64,000 nt of DNA from Symsagittifera roscoffensis (taxonomy: Eukaryota > Xenacoelomorpha > Acoela > Convolutidae), in assembly GCF_963678635.1 (NCBI RefSeq), contig NC_087068.1:29328318-29392317 (forward strand). The letters are read 5' to 3'. Shown here piece by piece: positions 34,247-45,959 of the stretch. The notes beneath the pieces are model-generated. The model had not been told where the DNA came from and did no database searches. It was given only the letters and a program-made list of their open reading frames with translations. Position 1 is the stretch's first letter. Every line of letters begins with the position of its first letter. The position numbers and the translations under genes are program-made.

Positions 34247-34319
34247 GCTCTGCTAGCTCTGTCGGTAGAGCGTTGGACTTTTAATCCAACGGTCAAGGGT
34301 TCGAGTCCCTTGTGGGGCG
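34247..34319 (+). tRNA. tRNA-Lys(UUU), C3T/A14T
   Basis: C3T keeps a wobble with G70. A14T (gctctgtcgg) removes the invariant A14 and weakens the A box. The rest is exact. Confidence 0.68.
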
Positions 34320-35604
34320 ATGATTGCAGAATTTCTTTTTCAAATTTTATTTGAAATAGAACTGTAGAATAAGTTTTTGTAAAAAGTGAAACAAACACAA
34401 TTCAATTAAGTCTAGGTCGAAAGCGATTTTGAGCTTGGAAGCTATGAAAAACCAGAAATTTGCCTTGTTTGTCACAGAAAAAAATATCAAAATAAATTCT
34501 GGGAAGTTGTATTGAGCTTGCCGAGTCAGTAGAGAGTTGGACTCTAATCCAACAATCAAGGGTTGGAATCCATTGTGAGTGAAGATTTCAGAATTGCTTC
34601 TTCCATTTTTATTTGAACTAAAATTTTAGAATTGTGTTTTGTAAAATGGGAAACAAACACAATCTAAATAAGTCTAGTTCGAAAGCGATTTTGAGCTTGA
34701 AAGCTATGAAAAACCAGAAATTTGCCTTGTTTGTCACAGAAAAAGAAACAAAATAATTTCTGGGAAGTTGTTTTGAGCTTGCCGAGTCAGTAGAGAGTTG
34801 GGCTTTTAATCCAACAATCAAGGGTTGGAATCCGTTGTGAGTGAATATTTCAGAATTGCTTCTTCCATTTTTATTTAAACTAGAATTTTAGAATTGTGTT
34901 TTGTAAAAAGGGAAACAAACACAACCTAATTAAGTCTAGCTCGAAAGCGATTTTGAGCTTGGAAGCTATGAAAAACCAGAAAATTGCCTTGTTTGTCACA
35001 AAAATAATAAATACTGGGAAGTTGTTTTGAGCTTGCCGAGTCAATAGAGAGTTGGGCTTTTAATCCGGCAGTCAAGGGTTCGAGTCCGTTGTGGATGAAA
35101 ATTTTAAAATAAGTTTTTTTTTAGTTTTTGTTCGAAATTTTATTTTTTTTGGTAGAAAATGAAAGAAAAACACAATCTAAGTAGGTCTAGCTCGAAAGCA
35201 TTTTTGAGTTTAAAAGCTATAAACTCGGGAGTAAAGTAGAGCCCTGCAGTCAAGAGGTCAAGTAAAATTGATTTTTCTAAAAAATGAAACAAACACAATC
35301 TAATGAAGTCTAGCTCGAAAGCGATTATTTTGAGCAAGGAAGCTATGAAAAACCAGAAATTTGCCTTATTTGTCGCAAAAACAAAATTCTGGAAAGTTGT
35401 TTTGAACTCGCCGATTCAGTAGAGAGTTGAGCTTTTAATCCAACAATCAAGGGTTCGAGTCCGTTGTGAGTGAAGATTTTAAAATAAGTTTTTTAATTTT
35501 GTTCGAAATTTTTTTTTGTAAAAACTGAAAAAAACACAACCTTAATAAGTCTAGCTCGAAAGCGTTTTTGAGTTAAAAATCTATACGCTCGGGAATTAAG
35601 CAGA

Positions 35605-35677
35605 GCTCTGCTAGCTCAGTCGGTAGAGCGTTGGACTTTTAATCCAACGGTCAAGGGTTCGAGTCCCTTGTGGGGCG
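35605..35677 (+). tRNA. tRNA-Lys(UUU), C3T
   Basis: Single difference from consensus, C3T (U3-G70 wobble). Anticodon TTT, U33 and both boxes are intact. A strong candidate for a working gene. Confidence 0.87.
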
Positions 35678-36066
35678 ATGATTGCAGAATTTCTTTTTCA
35701 AATTTTATTTGAAATAGAACAGTAGAATAAGTTTTTGTAAAAAGTGAAACAAACACAATTCAATTAAGTCTAGTTCGAAAGCGATTTTGAGCTTGGAAGC
35801 TATGAAAAACCAGAAATTTGCCTTGTTTGTCACAAAAAAAAATAAATTCTGGGAAGTTGTTTTGAGCTTGCCGAGTCAATAGAGAGTTTGGCTTTTAATC
35901 CAACAATCAAGGAATTGAGTCCGTTGCGGTTGAAGATTTTGAAATAAATTTTTTTAGTTAATGTTCGAAATTTCATTTTTTGTAAAATTTGAAAAAAAAA
36001 ACAATCTAAATAAGTCTAGCTCGAAAGCATTTCTGAGTAAAATTTATAAGCTCGGGTTGAAGTAGA

Positions 36067-36139
36067 GACCTGCTAGCTCAGTCGGTAGAGCGTTGGACTT
36101 TTAATACAACGGGCAAGGGTTTTAGTCCCTTGTGGGTGA
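36067..36139 (+). pseudogene. tRNA-Lys-like pseudogene, B box lost
   Basis: C2A, C40A, T loop ttttagt, and a B-type 3' end (gtgggtga). The B box is destroyed while the A box survives, the reverse of B/C copies. Confidence 0.6.
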
Positions 36140-36898
36140 AGATTTCAGAGTTGCTTCTTCCATTTTAATTCGAACTAGAATTTTATAATTGTGTTTTGTA
36201 AAAAGGGAAACAAACACAACCTAATTAAGTCTAGCTCGAAAGCGATTTTGAGCTTGGAAGCTATGAAAAACCAGAAAATTGCCTTGTTTGTCACAAAAAT
36301 AATAAATACTGGGAAGTTGTTTTGAGCTTGCCGAGTCAATAGAGAGTTGGGCTTTTAATCCGGCAGTCAAGGGTTCGAGTCCGTTGTGGATGAAAGTTTT
36401 AAAATAAGTTTTTTTTAGTTTTTGTTCGAAATTTTATTTTTTTTGGTAGAAAATGAAAGAAAAACACAATCTAAGTAGGTCTAGCTCGAAAGCATTTTTG
36501 AGTTTAAAAGCTATAAACTCGGGAGTAAAGTAGAGCCCTGCAGTCAAGAGGTCAAGTAAAATTGATTTTTCTAAAAAATGAAACAAACACAATCTAATGA
36601 AGTCTAGCTCGAAAGCGATTATTTTGAGCAAGGAAGCCATGAAAAACCAGAAATTTGCCTTGTTTGTCGCAAAAAAAAAATTCTGGAAAGTTGTTTTGAA
36701 CTCGCCGATTCAGTAGAGAGTTGAGCTTTTAATCCAACAATCAAGGGTTCGAGTCCGTTGTGAGTGAAGATTTTAAAATAAGTTTTTTAATTTTGTTCGA
36801 AATTTTTTTTTGTAAAAACTGAAAAAAACACAACCTTAATAAGTCTAGCTCGAAAGCGTTTTTGAGTTAAAAATCTATAAGCTCGGGAATTAAGCAGA

Positions 36899-36971
36899 GC
36901 TCTGCTAGCTCAGTCGGTAGAGCGTTGGACTTTTAATCCAACGGTCAAGGGTTCGAGTCCCTTGTGGGGCG
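36899..36971 (+). tRNA. tRNA-Lys(UUU), C3T
   Basis: Identical to 35605, copied at +1294. Confidence 0.87.
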
Positions 36972-37361
36972 ATGATTGCAGAATTTCTTTTTCAAATTTT
37001 ATTTGAAATAGAACAGTAGAATAAGTTTTTGTAAAAAGTGAAACAAACACAATTCAATTAAGTCTAGTTCGAAAGCGATTTTGAGCTTGGAAGCTATGAA
37101 AAACCAGAAATTTGCCTTGTTTGTCACAAAAAAAAATAAATTCTGGGAAGTTGTTTTGAGCTTGCCGAGTCAATAGAGAGTTTGGCTTTTAATCCAACAA
37201 TCAAGGAATTGAGTCCGTTGCGGTTGAAGATTTTGAAATAAATTTTTTTAGTTAATGTTCGAAATTTCATTTTTTGTAAAATTTGAAAAAAAAAAACAAT
37301 CTAAATAAGTCTAGCTCGAAAGCATTTCTGAGTAAAATTTATAAGCTCGGGTTGAAGTAGA

Positions 37362-37434
37362 GACCTGCTAGCCCAGTCGGTAGAGCGTTGGACTTTTAAT
37401 ACAACGGGCAAGGGTTTTAGTCCCTTGTGGGTGA
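37362..37434 (+). pseudogene. tRNA-Lys-like pseudogene, B box lost
   Basis: Copy of 36067 at +1295, with a further A-box change (tagcccag). Confidence 0.6.
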
Positions 37435-37820
37435 AGATTTCAGAGTTGCTTCTTCCATTTTAATTCGAACTAGAATTTTATAATTGTGTTTTGTAAAAAA
37501 GGAAACAAACACAATCTAATTAAGTCTAGCTCGAAAACGATTTTCAGTTTGAAAGCTATAACAACCAGAAATTTGCCTTGTTTGTCACAAAAAGAATTCT
37601 GGAAAGTTGTTTTGAACCCGCCGAGTCAGTAGAGAGTTGAGCTTTTAATCGAACAATCAATCAAGGGTTCAAGTCCGTTGTGAGTGAAGATTTTAAAGTA
37701 ACTTTTTAAAATTTTGCTCGAAAGTTTTTTTTGTAAAAAGTGAAAAAAAACACAATCCTAATAAGTCTAGCTCGAAAGCGTTTTTGAGTTTAAAATCTTT
37801 AACCTCGAGAATTGAGAAGA

Positions 37821-37893
37821 GAACTGCTTGCTCATTCGGTAGAGCGTTGGACTTTTAATCCAACGGTCAAGGGTTCGAGTCCCTTGTGAGGAG
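37821..37893 (+). pseudogene. tRNA-Lys-like pseudogene
   Basis: Acceptor gaactgc/gtgagga does not pair well. A box is cttgctcattcgg. Anticodon arm and B box intact. Confidence 0.5.
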
Positions 37894-38281
37894 ATGATTG
37901 CAGAATTTATTTTTTCAAATTTTATTTGAACTAGAACTGTAGAATTAATTTTTGTAAAAAGTGAAACAAAAACAACTCAATTAAGTCTAGCTCGAAAACG
38001 ATTTCCAGCTTGGAAGCTATAAAAAACCAGAAGTTTGCCTCGTTTGTCACAAAAAAAATAAATACTGAGAAGTTGTTTTGAGCTTGCCGAGTCAGTAGAT
38101 AGTTGGGCTTTTAATCAACAATCAAGGGTCCGTGTCCGTTGTGAGTGAAGATTTTAAAATAAGTTTTTTAATTTTTGTTTGAAAGTTTTTTTTTGTAAAA
38201 ACTGAAAAAAAAACAATCTTAATAAGTCTAATTCGAAAGCGTTTTTGAGTTTAAACTCTATGCGCTCGGCAATTAAGCAGA

Positions 38282-38354
38282 GCCCTGCTAGCTCAGTCGG
38301 TAGAGCGTTGGACTGTTAATCCTACGGTCAAGGGTTCGAGTCCCTTGTGGTGAG
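38282..38354 (+). tRNA. tRNA-like with anticodon GTT (Asn-type)
   Basis: Loop ctgttaa gives anticodon GTT (38315-38317), the normal Asn anticodon, with U33 and A37 kept. The body is the Lys consensus except for a T28:T42 mismatch (tccta) and a damaged acceptor 3' strand (gtggtga). Both promoter boxes are exact, so it could be transcribed. Confidence 0.5.
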
Positions 38355-38739
38355 ATGATTGCAGAATTTTTTTCAAATTTTATTTGAACTAGAACTGTAG
38401 AATTAATTTTTGTAAAAAGTGAAACAAACAACTCAATTAGGTCCAGCTCGAAAACGATTTTTAGCTGGGAAGCTATGGAAAACCAGAAGTTTGCTTCGTT
38501 TGTCACAAAAAAATAAATACTGAGAAGTTGTTTTGAGCTTGCCGAGTCAGTAGATAGTTAGGCTTTTAATCCAACAACCAAGGGTCCGAGTCCGTTGTGA
38601 GTGAAAATTTTGAAATAAGTTTTTTAATTTTTGTTCGAAAGTTTTTTTTGTAACAACTGAAAAAAAAAACACATTCTTAATAAGTCTAGCTCGAAAGCGT
38701 TTTTGAGTTTAAAATCTATGCGCTCGGGAATTTTCCAGA

Positions 38740-38812
38740 GCTCTGCTAGCTCAGTCGGTAGAGCGTTGGACTTTTAATCCAACGGTCAAGGGTTCGAGTC
38801 CCTTGTGGGGCG
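38740..38812 (+). tRNA. tRNA-Lys(UUU), C3T
   Basis: Only C3T differs. Preceded by an unusual ggaattttccaga leader. A candidate working gene. Confidence 0.87.
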
Positions 38813-39203
38813 ATGATTGCAGAATTTCTTTTTCAAAATTTATTTGAAATAGAACTGTAGAATAAGTTTTTGTAAAAAGTGAAACAAACACAACTCAATT
38901 AAGTCTAGCTCGAAAACGATTTTCAGCTTGGAAGCTATGAAAAAACAGAAATTTGCCTCGTTTGTCACAAAAATAAATAAATACTGAGAAGTTGTTTTGA
39001 GCTTGCCGCGTCAGTAGATAATTGGGCTTTTAATCCAACAATCAAGGGTCCGAGTCCGTTGTGAGTGAAGATTTTAAAATAAGTTTTTTTTATTTTTGTT
39101 CGAAAGTTTTTTTTGTAAAAACTGAAAAAAAAACCTATTCTTAATAAGTCTAGCTCGAAAGCGTTTTTGAGATTAAAATCTATGCGCTCGGGAATTTTGC
39201 AGA

Positions 39204-39276
39204 GCACTGCTAGCTCAGTCGGTAGAGCGTTGGGATTTTAATCCAACGGTCAAGGGTTCGAGTCCCTCGTGGGGCG
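39204..39276 (+). tRNA. tRNA-Lys(UUU)-like
   Basis: C3A, A31G, C32A (tgggattttaa) and T65C. B box exact. Confidence 0.55.
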
Positions 39277-39670
39277 ATGATTGCTGAATTTTTTTTTCAA
39301 ATTGTATTTGAACTAGAACTGTAGAATTAATTTTTGTAAAAAGTGAAACAAACACAACCCAACTAAGTCTAGCTCGAAAACGATTTTCAGCTTGGAAGCT
39401 ATGAAAAACCAGAAGTTTGCCTTGTTTGTCGCAAAAAAAAACAAAATAAATACTGGGAAGTTGTTTTGAGCTTGCCGAGTCAGTAGATAGTTGGGCTTTT
39501 AATCCAACAACCAAGGGTCCGAGTCCGTTGTGAGTGAAAATTTTAAAATATGTTTTTTAATTTTTGTTCGAAAGTTTTTTCTATAAAAACTGAAAAAAAA
39601 CACAATCTTAATAAGTCTAGCTCGAAAGCGTTTTTGAGTTTAAAATCTATAAGCTCGGGAATAAAGGAGA

Positions 39671-39743
39671 GCTCTGCTAGCTCAGTCGGTAGAGCGCTGG
39701 ACTTTTAATCCAACGGTCAAGGGTTCGAGTCCCTTGTGGGGAG
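39671..39743 (+). tRNA. tRNA-Lys(UUU)-like, T27C/C72A
   Basis: C3T, C27:A43 mismatch and a 3' end ggggag that breaks pair 1:72. The rest is exact. Confidence 0.58.
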
Positions 39744-40630
39744 ATGATTGCAGATTTTTTTTAAATTTTATTTGAACTAGAACTGTAGAATTAATTTTTG
39801 TAAAAAGTGAAACAAACACAACTCAATTAAGTCTAGCTCGAAAACGATTTTCAGCTTGGAAGCTATGAAAAACCAGAAGTTTGCCTTGTTTGTCACAAAT
39901 AAAATAAATACTGAGAAGTTGTTTTGAGCTTGCCGAGTCAGTAGAGAGTTGGGCTTTTAATCCATTAATCAAGGGTTCGAGTCCGTTGTGGGTGAAGTTT
40001 TCAGAATTACTTCTTCCATTTTTATTTGAACTAGAATTTTAGACTTGTGTTTTGTAAATTGGGAAACAGACACAATCTAATTAAGTCTAGTTCGAAAGCG
40101 ATTTTGAGCTTGAAAGCTATGAAAAACCAGAAACTTGCTTTGTTTGTCACAAAAAAATTCTGGAAAGTTGTTTTGAACTCGCCGAGTCAGTAGAGAGTTG
40201 AGCTTTTAATCCAACAATCAAGGGTTCGAGTCCGTTGTGGGTGAAGATTTCAGAATTGCTTCTTCCATTTTTATTTGAACTAGATTTTTACCATTGTGTT
40301 TTGTAAAAAGCGAAACAAACACAATCTAATTAAGTCTAGTTCGAAAGCGATTTTGAGCTTGAAAGCTATGAAAAACCAGAAACTTGCTTTGTTTGTCACA
40401 AAAAAATTCTGGAAAGTTGTTTTGAACTCGCCGAGTCAGTAGAGAGTTGAGCTTTTAATCCAACAATCAAGGGTCCGAGTCCGTTGTGAGTGAAGATTTC
40501 AAATTAAGTTTTTTTAATTTTTATTCGAAAGTTTTTTTTTTGTAAAAACTGAAAAAAAAACACAATCTTAATAAGTCTAGCTCGAAAGCGTTTTTAAGTT
40601 AAAAATCTATACGCTCGGGAATTGAGCAGA

Positions 40631-40698
40631 GCCCTGCTAGCTCAGTCGGTAGAGCGTTTTTAATCCAACGTTCAAGGGTTCGAGTCCCTTGTGGGGCG
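40631..40698 (+). pseudogene. tRNA-Lys-like pseudogene, anticodon-stem deletion
   Basis: 68 nt. gagcgttggactttt has become gagcgttttt, removing five bases of the anticodon stem and loop. A and B boxes and acceptor intact. Confidence 0.75.
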
Positions 40699-41840
40699 AT
40701 GATAGCAGAATTTCTTTTTCAAATTTTATATGAACTAGAACTGTAGAGTAAGTTTTTGTAAAAAGTGAAACAAACACAATTCAATTAAGTCTAGCTCGAA
40801 AACGATTTTCAGCTTGGATGCTATGAAAAACCAGAAGTTTGCCTTGTTTCTCACAAAAAAATTTAAAATAAATACTGGGAAGTTGTTTTGAGCTTGCCGA
40901 GGCAGTAGAGAGTTGGGCTTTTAATCCATTAATCAAGGGTTCGAGTCCGTTGTGAGTGAAGTTTTCAGAATTACTTCTTCCATTTTTATTTGAACTAGAA
41001 TTTTAGACTTGTGTTTTGTAAATTGGGAAACAGACACAATCTAATTAAGTCTAGTTCGAAAGCGATGTTGAGCTTGAAAGCTATGAAAAACCAGAAACTT
41101 GCTTTGTTTGTCACAAAAAAATTCTGGAAAGTTGTTTTGAACTCGCCGAGTCAGTAGAGAGTTGAGCTTTTAATCCAACAATCAAGGGTTCGAGTCCGTT
41201 GTGGGTGAAGTTTTCAGAATTACTTCTTCCATTTTTATTTGAACTAGAATTTTAGACTTGTGTTTTGTAAATTGGGAAACAGACACAATCTAATTAAGTC
41301 TAGTTCGAAAGCGATTTTGAGCTTGAAAGCTATGAAAAACCAGAAACTTGCTTTGTTTGTCACAAAAAAATTCTGGAAAGTTGTTTTGAACTCGCCGAGT
41401 CAGTAGAGAGTTGAGCTTTTAATCCAACAATCAAGGGTTCGAGTCCGTTGTGGGTGAAGATTTCAGAATTGCTTCTTCCATTTTTATTTGAACTAGATTT
41501 TTACCATTGTGTTTTGTAAAAAGCGAAACAAACACAATCTAATTAAGTCTAGCTCGAAAGCGATTTTGAGCTTGGAAGCTATGAAAAACCAGAAATTTGC
41601 TTTGTTTGTCACAAAAAAAAATTCTGGTCAGTTGTTTTGAACTCGCCGAGTCAGTAGAGAGTTGAGCTTTTAACCCAACAATCAAGGGTTCGAGTCCGTT
41701 GTGAGTGAAAATTATAAAATAAGTTTTTTAATTTTTGTTCGAAAGTTTTTTTTGTAAGAATTGAAAAAAACACAATCCTAATAAGTCTAGCTCGAAAACG
41801 TTTTTGAGTTTAAAATCTGTAAGCTCGGGAATTGATCAGA

Positions 41841-41913
41841 GCCCTGCTAGCTCAGTCGGTAGATCGTTGGACTTTTAATCCAGAGGTCAAGGGTTCGAGT
41901 CCCTTGAGGGGAG
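41841..41913 (+). tRNA. tRNA-Lys(UUU)-like, G24T
   Basis: D stem gctc/gatc is mismatched. A43G, C44A and acceptor gagggga. B box exact. Confidence 0.45.
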
Positions 41914-42554
41914 ATGATTGCAGGAATTTTTTTCAGATTTTATTTGAAGTAGAACTGTAGAATTAATTTTTGCAAAAAAGTGAAACAAACACAACCCAAT
42001 TAAGTCTAGCTCGAAAACGATTTTCAGCTTGGAAGCTATGAAAAACCAGAAGTTTGCCTTGTTTTTCACAAAAAAAAAACAAAATAAATACTGGGAAGTT
42101 GTTTTGAGCTTGCCGAGTCAGTAGAGATTTGAGCTTTTAATCCAACAATCAAGGGTTCTAGTCCGTTGTGGGTGAAGATTTCAGAATTGCTTCTTCCATT
42201 TTTATTTGATCTAGATTTTTAGAATTCTGTTTTGTAAAAAGGGAAACAAACACAATCTAATTAAGTCTAGCTTGAAAGCTTGAGCTTGGAAGCTATGAAA
42301 AACCAGAAATTTGCTTTGTTTGTCACAAAAAAAAATTCTGGTCAGTTGTTTTGAACTCGCCGAGTCAGTAGAGAGTTGGGCTTTTAATCCAACAATAAAG
42401 GGTTCGAGTCCGTTGTTAGTGAAGATTATAAAATAAGTTTTTTTAATTTTTGTTCGAAAGTTTTTTTTTGTAAGAACTGAAAAAAACAATCCTAATAAGT
42501 CTAGCTCGAAAGCGTTTTTGAGTTTAAAATCTGTAAGCTCGGGAATTTATCAGA

Positions 42555-42627
42555 GCCCTGCTAGCTCAGTCGGTAGATCGTTGGACTTTTAATCCAATGG
42601 TCAAGGGTTAGAGTCCCTTGTGGGGCG
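42555..42627 (+). tRNA. tRNA-Lys(UUU)-like, G24T/C56A
   Basis: D stem gatc, variable loop tggtc, T loop ttagagt (C56A breaks the B box). Acceptor intact. Confidence 0.5.
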
Positions 42628-43020
42628 ATGATTGCAGGATTTTTTTCAGATTTTATTTGAACTAGAACTGTAGAATTAATTTTTGCAAAAAAGTGAAACA
42701 AACACAACCCAATTAAGTCTAGCTCGAAAACGATTTTCAGCTTGGAAGCTATGAAAAACCAGAAGTTTGCCTTGTTTGTCACAAAAAAAAACGAAATAAA
42801 CGCTGGGAACTTGTTTTGAGCTTGCCGAGTCAGTAGATTGGGCTTTTAATCCAACAATCAAGGGTCCGAGTCCGTTGTGAGTGAATTTTTTTAATATAAC
42901 TTTTTTAAATTATTGTTCGAAAGTTTTTTTTGTAAAAACTGAAAACAAAACACAATCTTAATAAGTCTAGCTCGAAAGTGTTTTTGAGTTTAAAATCTAT
43001 AAGCTGAGGAATTGAACAGC

Positions 43021-43093
43021 GTCTTGCTAGCTCAGTCGGTAGAGCGTTGGACTTTTAATCCAACGGTCAAGGGTTCGAGTCCCTTGTGGGGCG
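43021..43093 (+). tRNA. tRNA-Lys(UUU), wobble-rich acceptor
   Basis: The acceptor is gtcttgc: C2T and C4T each keep pairing with G, so five of seven acceptor pairs still form as G-U or G-C with wobbles at 2, 4, 5 and 6. The rest is exact consensus. Confidence 0.78.
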
Positions 43094-43487
43094 ATGATTG
43101 CAGAATTTTGTTTTCAAATTTTATTTGAACTAGAACTGTAGAATTAATTTTTGCAAAAAAGTGAAACAAACACAACCCAATTAAGTCTAGCTCGAAAACG
43201 ATTTTCAGCTTGGAAGCTATGAAAAACCAGAAGTTTGCCTTGTTTGTCACAAAAAAAAACGAAATAAACGCTGGGAACTTGTTTTGAGCTTGCCGAGTCA
43301 GTAGATTGGGCTTTTAATCCAACAATCAAGGGTCCGAGTCCGTTGTGAGTGAATTTTTTTAATATAACTTTTTTAAATTATTGTTCGAAAGTTTTTTTGT
43401 AAAAACTGAAAACAAAACACAATCTTAATAAGTCTAGCTCGAAAGTGTTTTTGAGTTTAAAATCTGTAAGCTCGGGAATTGATCAGA

Positions 43488-43560
43488 GCCCTGCTAGCTC
43501 AGTCGGTAGATCGTTGGACTTTTAATCCAACGGTCAAGGGTTAGAGTCCCTTGTGGGGCG
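43488..43560 (+). tRNA. tRNA-Lys(UUU)-like, G24T/C56A
   Basis: As 42555 (offset 933) but with the normal variable loop cggtc. Confidence 0.52.
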
Positions 43561-43952
43561 ATGATTGCAGGATTTTTTTCAGATTTTATTTGAACTAGAA
43601 CTGTAGAATTAATTTTTGCAAAAAAGTGAAACAAACACAACCCAATTAAGTCTAGCTCGAAAACGATTTTCAGCTTGGAAGCTATGAAAAACCAGAAGTT
43701 TGCCTTGTTTGTCACAAAAAAAAAACGAAATAAACGCTGGGAACTTGTTTTGAGCTTGCCGAGTCAGTAGATTGGGCTTTTAATCCAACAATCAAGGGTC
43801 CGAGTCCGTTGTGAGTGAATATTTTAAAATAACTTTTTTAAATTATTGTTCGAAAGTTTTTTTGTAAAAACTGAAAACAAAACACAATCTTAATAAGTCT
43901 AGCTCGAAAGTGTTTTTGAGTTTAAAATCTATAAGCTGAGGAATTGAACAGC

Positions 43953-44025
43953 GTCTTGATAGCTCAGTCGGTAGAGCATTGGACTTTTAATCCAACGGTC
44001 AAGGGTTCGAGTCCCTTGTGGGGCG
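43953..44025 (+). tRNA. tRNA-Lys(UUU)-like, C7A/G26A
   Basis: Acceptor gtcttga with A7:G66 mismatch. Anticodon and T arms exact. Confidence 0.6.
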
Positions 44026-44412
44026 ATGATTGCAGAATTTTGTTTTCAAATTTTATTTGAACTAGAACTGTAGAATTAATTTTTGTAAAAAGTGAAACAC
44101 ACAATCCAATTAAGTCTAGCTCGATAACGATTTTCAGCTTGGGAGCTATGAAAAACCAGAAATTTGCCTTGTTTGTCCCAAAAAAAAATAAATACTGGTA
44201 AGTTGTTTTGAGCTTGCCGATTCAGTAGATAGTTGAGCTTTTAATCCAACAATCAAGGGTTTGATTCCGTTGTGAGTGAAGATTTTAAAATAAATTTTTT
44301 AATTTTTATCGAAAATTTGTTTGTAAAATTTGAAAAAAAAAACACAATCTTAATAATTCTAGATCGAAAGCGTTTTTGAGTTTAAAATCTATAAGCTCGC
44401 GAATCGCGCAGA

Positions 44413-44485
44413 GTCTTGCTAGCTCAGTCGAAAGAGCGTTGGACTTTTAATCCAACGGTCAAGGTTTCGAGTCCCTTGTGGGGCG
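44413..44485 (+). tRNA. tRNA-Lys(UUU)-like, G19A/G53T
   Basis: D loop agtcgaaa. G53T breaks the last T-stem pair and alters the B box (aaggtttcgag). Confidence 0.52.
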
Positions 44486-45137
44486 ATGATTGCAGAATTT
44501 CTTTTTCAAATTTTATTTGAACTAGAACAGTAGAATAAATTTTTGTAAAAAACTAACAAACATAATCTAATTAAGTCTAGTTCGAAAACAATTTTGAGCT
44601 TGGAAGCTATGAAAAACCAGAAAGTTGCCTTGTTTGTCACAAAAAAAGCAAAATAAATACTGGGAAGTTGTTTTGAGCTTGCCGAGTCAGTAGAGAGTTT
44701 GGCTTTTAATCCAACAATCAAGGGTTCGAGTCCGTTGTGGGTGAAGATTTCAGAATTGCTTCTTCCATTTTTATTTCAACTAGAATTTTAAAATTGTGTT
44801 TTGTAAAATGGGAAACAAACACACTCTAATTAAGTCTAGTTCGAAAGCGATTTTGAGCTTGGAAGCTATCAAAAACCGGAAATTTGCCTTGTTTGTCACA
44901 AAAAAAAAACGAAATAAACGCTGGGAACTTGTTTTGAGCTTGCCGAGTCAGTAGATTGGGCTTTTAATCCAACAATCAAGGGTCCGAGTCCGTTGTGAGT
45001 GAATATTTTAAAATAACTTTTTTAAATTATTGTTCGAAATTTTTTTTTGTAAAAACTGAAAAAAAAACACAATCTTAATAAGTCTATTTCGAAAGTGTTT
45101 TTGAGTTTAAAATCTATAAGCTGAGGAATTGAACAGA

Positions 45138-45188
45138 GTCTTGCTAGCTCAGTCGGTAGAGCGTTGGACTTGTAATCCAACGGTCAAG
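45138..45188 (+). pseudogene. Truncated tRNA-like copy, anticodon TGT
   Basis: 51 nt from gtcttgc to cggtcaag, then joined to spacer (tgtttgtcacaaaa). The loop is cttgtaa, so the anticodon reads TGT (Thr-type). No T arm or B box. Confidence 0.7.
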
Positions 45189-45426
45189 TGTTTGTCACAA
45201 AAAAATTCTGGAAAGTTGTTTTGAACTTGCCGAGTCAGTAGAGAGTTGAGCTTTTAATCGAACAATCAAGGGTTCGAGTCCGTTGTGAGTGAAGATTTTA
45301 AAATAATTTTTTAAATATTCGTTCGAAAGTTTTTTTTGTAAAAACTGAAAACAAAACACAATCTTAATAAGTCTAGCTCGAAAGTGTTTTTGAGTTTAAA
45401 ATCTATAAGCTGAGGAATTGAACAGC

Positions 45427-45499
45427 GTCTTGATAGCTCAGTCGGTAGAGCGTTGGACTTTTAATCCAACGGTCAAGGGTTCGAGTCCCTTGTGGGGCG
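45427..45499 (+). tRNA. tRNA-Lys(UUU)-like, C7A
   Basis: As 43953 (+1474) but with normal G26. One acceptor mismatch. Confidence 0.65.
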
Positions 45500-45886
45500 A
45501 TGATTGCAGAATTTTGTTTTCAAATTTTATATGAACTAGAACTGTAGAATTAATTTTTGTAAAAAGTGAAACACACAATCCAATTAAGTCTAGCTCGATA
45601 ACGATTTTCAGCTTGGGAGCTATGAAAAACCAGAAATTTGCCTTGTTTGTCCCAAAAAAAAATAAATACTGGTAAGTTGTTTTGAGCTTGCCGATTCAGT
45701 AGATAGTTTAGCTTTTAATCCAACAATCAAGGGTTTGATTCCGTTGTGAGTGAAGATTTTAAAATAAATTTTTTAATTTTTATCGAAAATTTGTTTGTAA
45801 AATTTGAAAAAAAAAACACAATCTTAATAATTCTAGATCGAAAGCGTTTTTGAGTTTAAAATCTATAAGCTCGCGAATCGCGCAGA

Positions 45887-45959
45887 GTCTTGCTAGCTCA
45901 GTCGAAAGAGCGTTGGACTTTTAATCCAACGGTCAAGGTTTCGAGTCCCTTGTGGGGCG
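45887..45959 (+). tRNA. tRNA-Lys(UUU)-like, G19A/G53T
   Basis: Copy of 44413 at +1474, with the same private leader tcgcgaatcgcgcagag. Confidence 0.52.

Larger units (their letters stand above)
33040..35677 (+). repeat. Segmental repeat, offset 1359 bp
   Basis: About 33.04-34.32 kb recurs at 34.40-35.68 kb, with the same order of B copies, a D-like stub, a C copy and one A copy (34247/35605). The private string cacagaaaaaaatatcaaaa occurs in both. Confidence 0.75.
34870..37460 (+). repeat. Tandem duplication, offset 1294 bp
   Basis: About 34.87-36.16 kb and 36.17-37.45 kb contain the same series, including the pair 35605/36899 and the odd pseudogenes 36067/37362. Boundaries are approximate. 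Confidence 0.8.
32443..37820 (+). repeat. Array block V, B-rich, units of about 1.36 and 1.29 kb
   Basis: B copies are consecutive from about 32.6 to 33.7 kb without an A copy. A copies with C3T are at 34247, 35605 and 36899. D-like stubs (ccctgcagtcaagaggtcaa) are near 33.9, 35.2 and 36.5 kb. The 33.0-34.3 kb segment repeats at +1359 and the 34.9-36.2 kb segment at +1294. Confidence 0.8.
37821..41840 (+). repeat. Array block VI, A+B dimers of about 463 bp
   Basis: A copies at 37821, 38282, 38740, 39204 and 39671 are 458-467 bp apart, each followed by one B copy. From about 39.9 to 41.7 kb B/C-type copies predominate, with nearly identical spacer segments near 40.0, 40.25, 40.98, 41.2 and 41.45 kb. 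One A copy (40631) in that stretch has a 5-base deletion. Confidence 0.8.
42555..44420 (+). repeat. Tandem duplication, offset 933 bp
   Basis: 42.555-43.487 kb and 43.488-44.42 kb share copies (42555/43488, 43021/43953) and strings such as gaaataaacgctgggaactt. The second copy diverges towards its right end. Confidence 0.75.
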
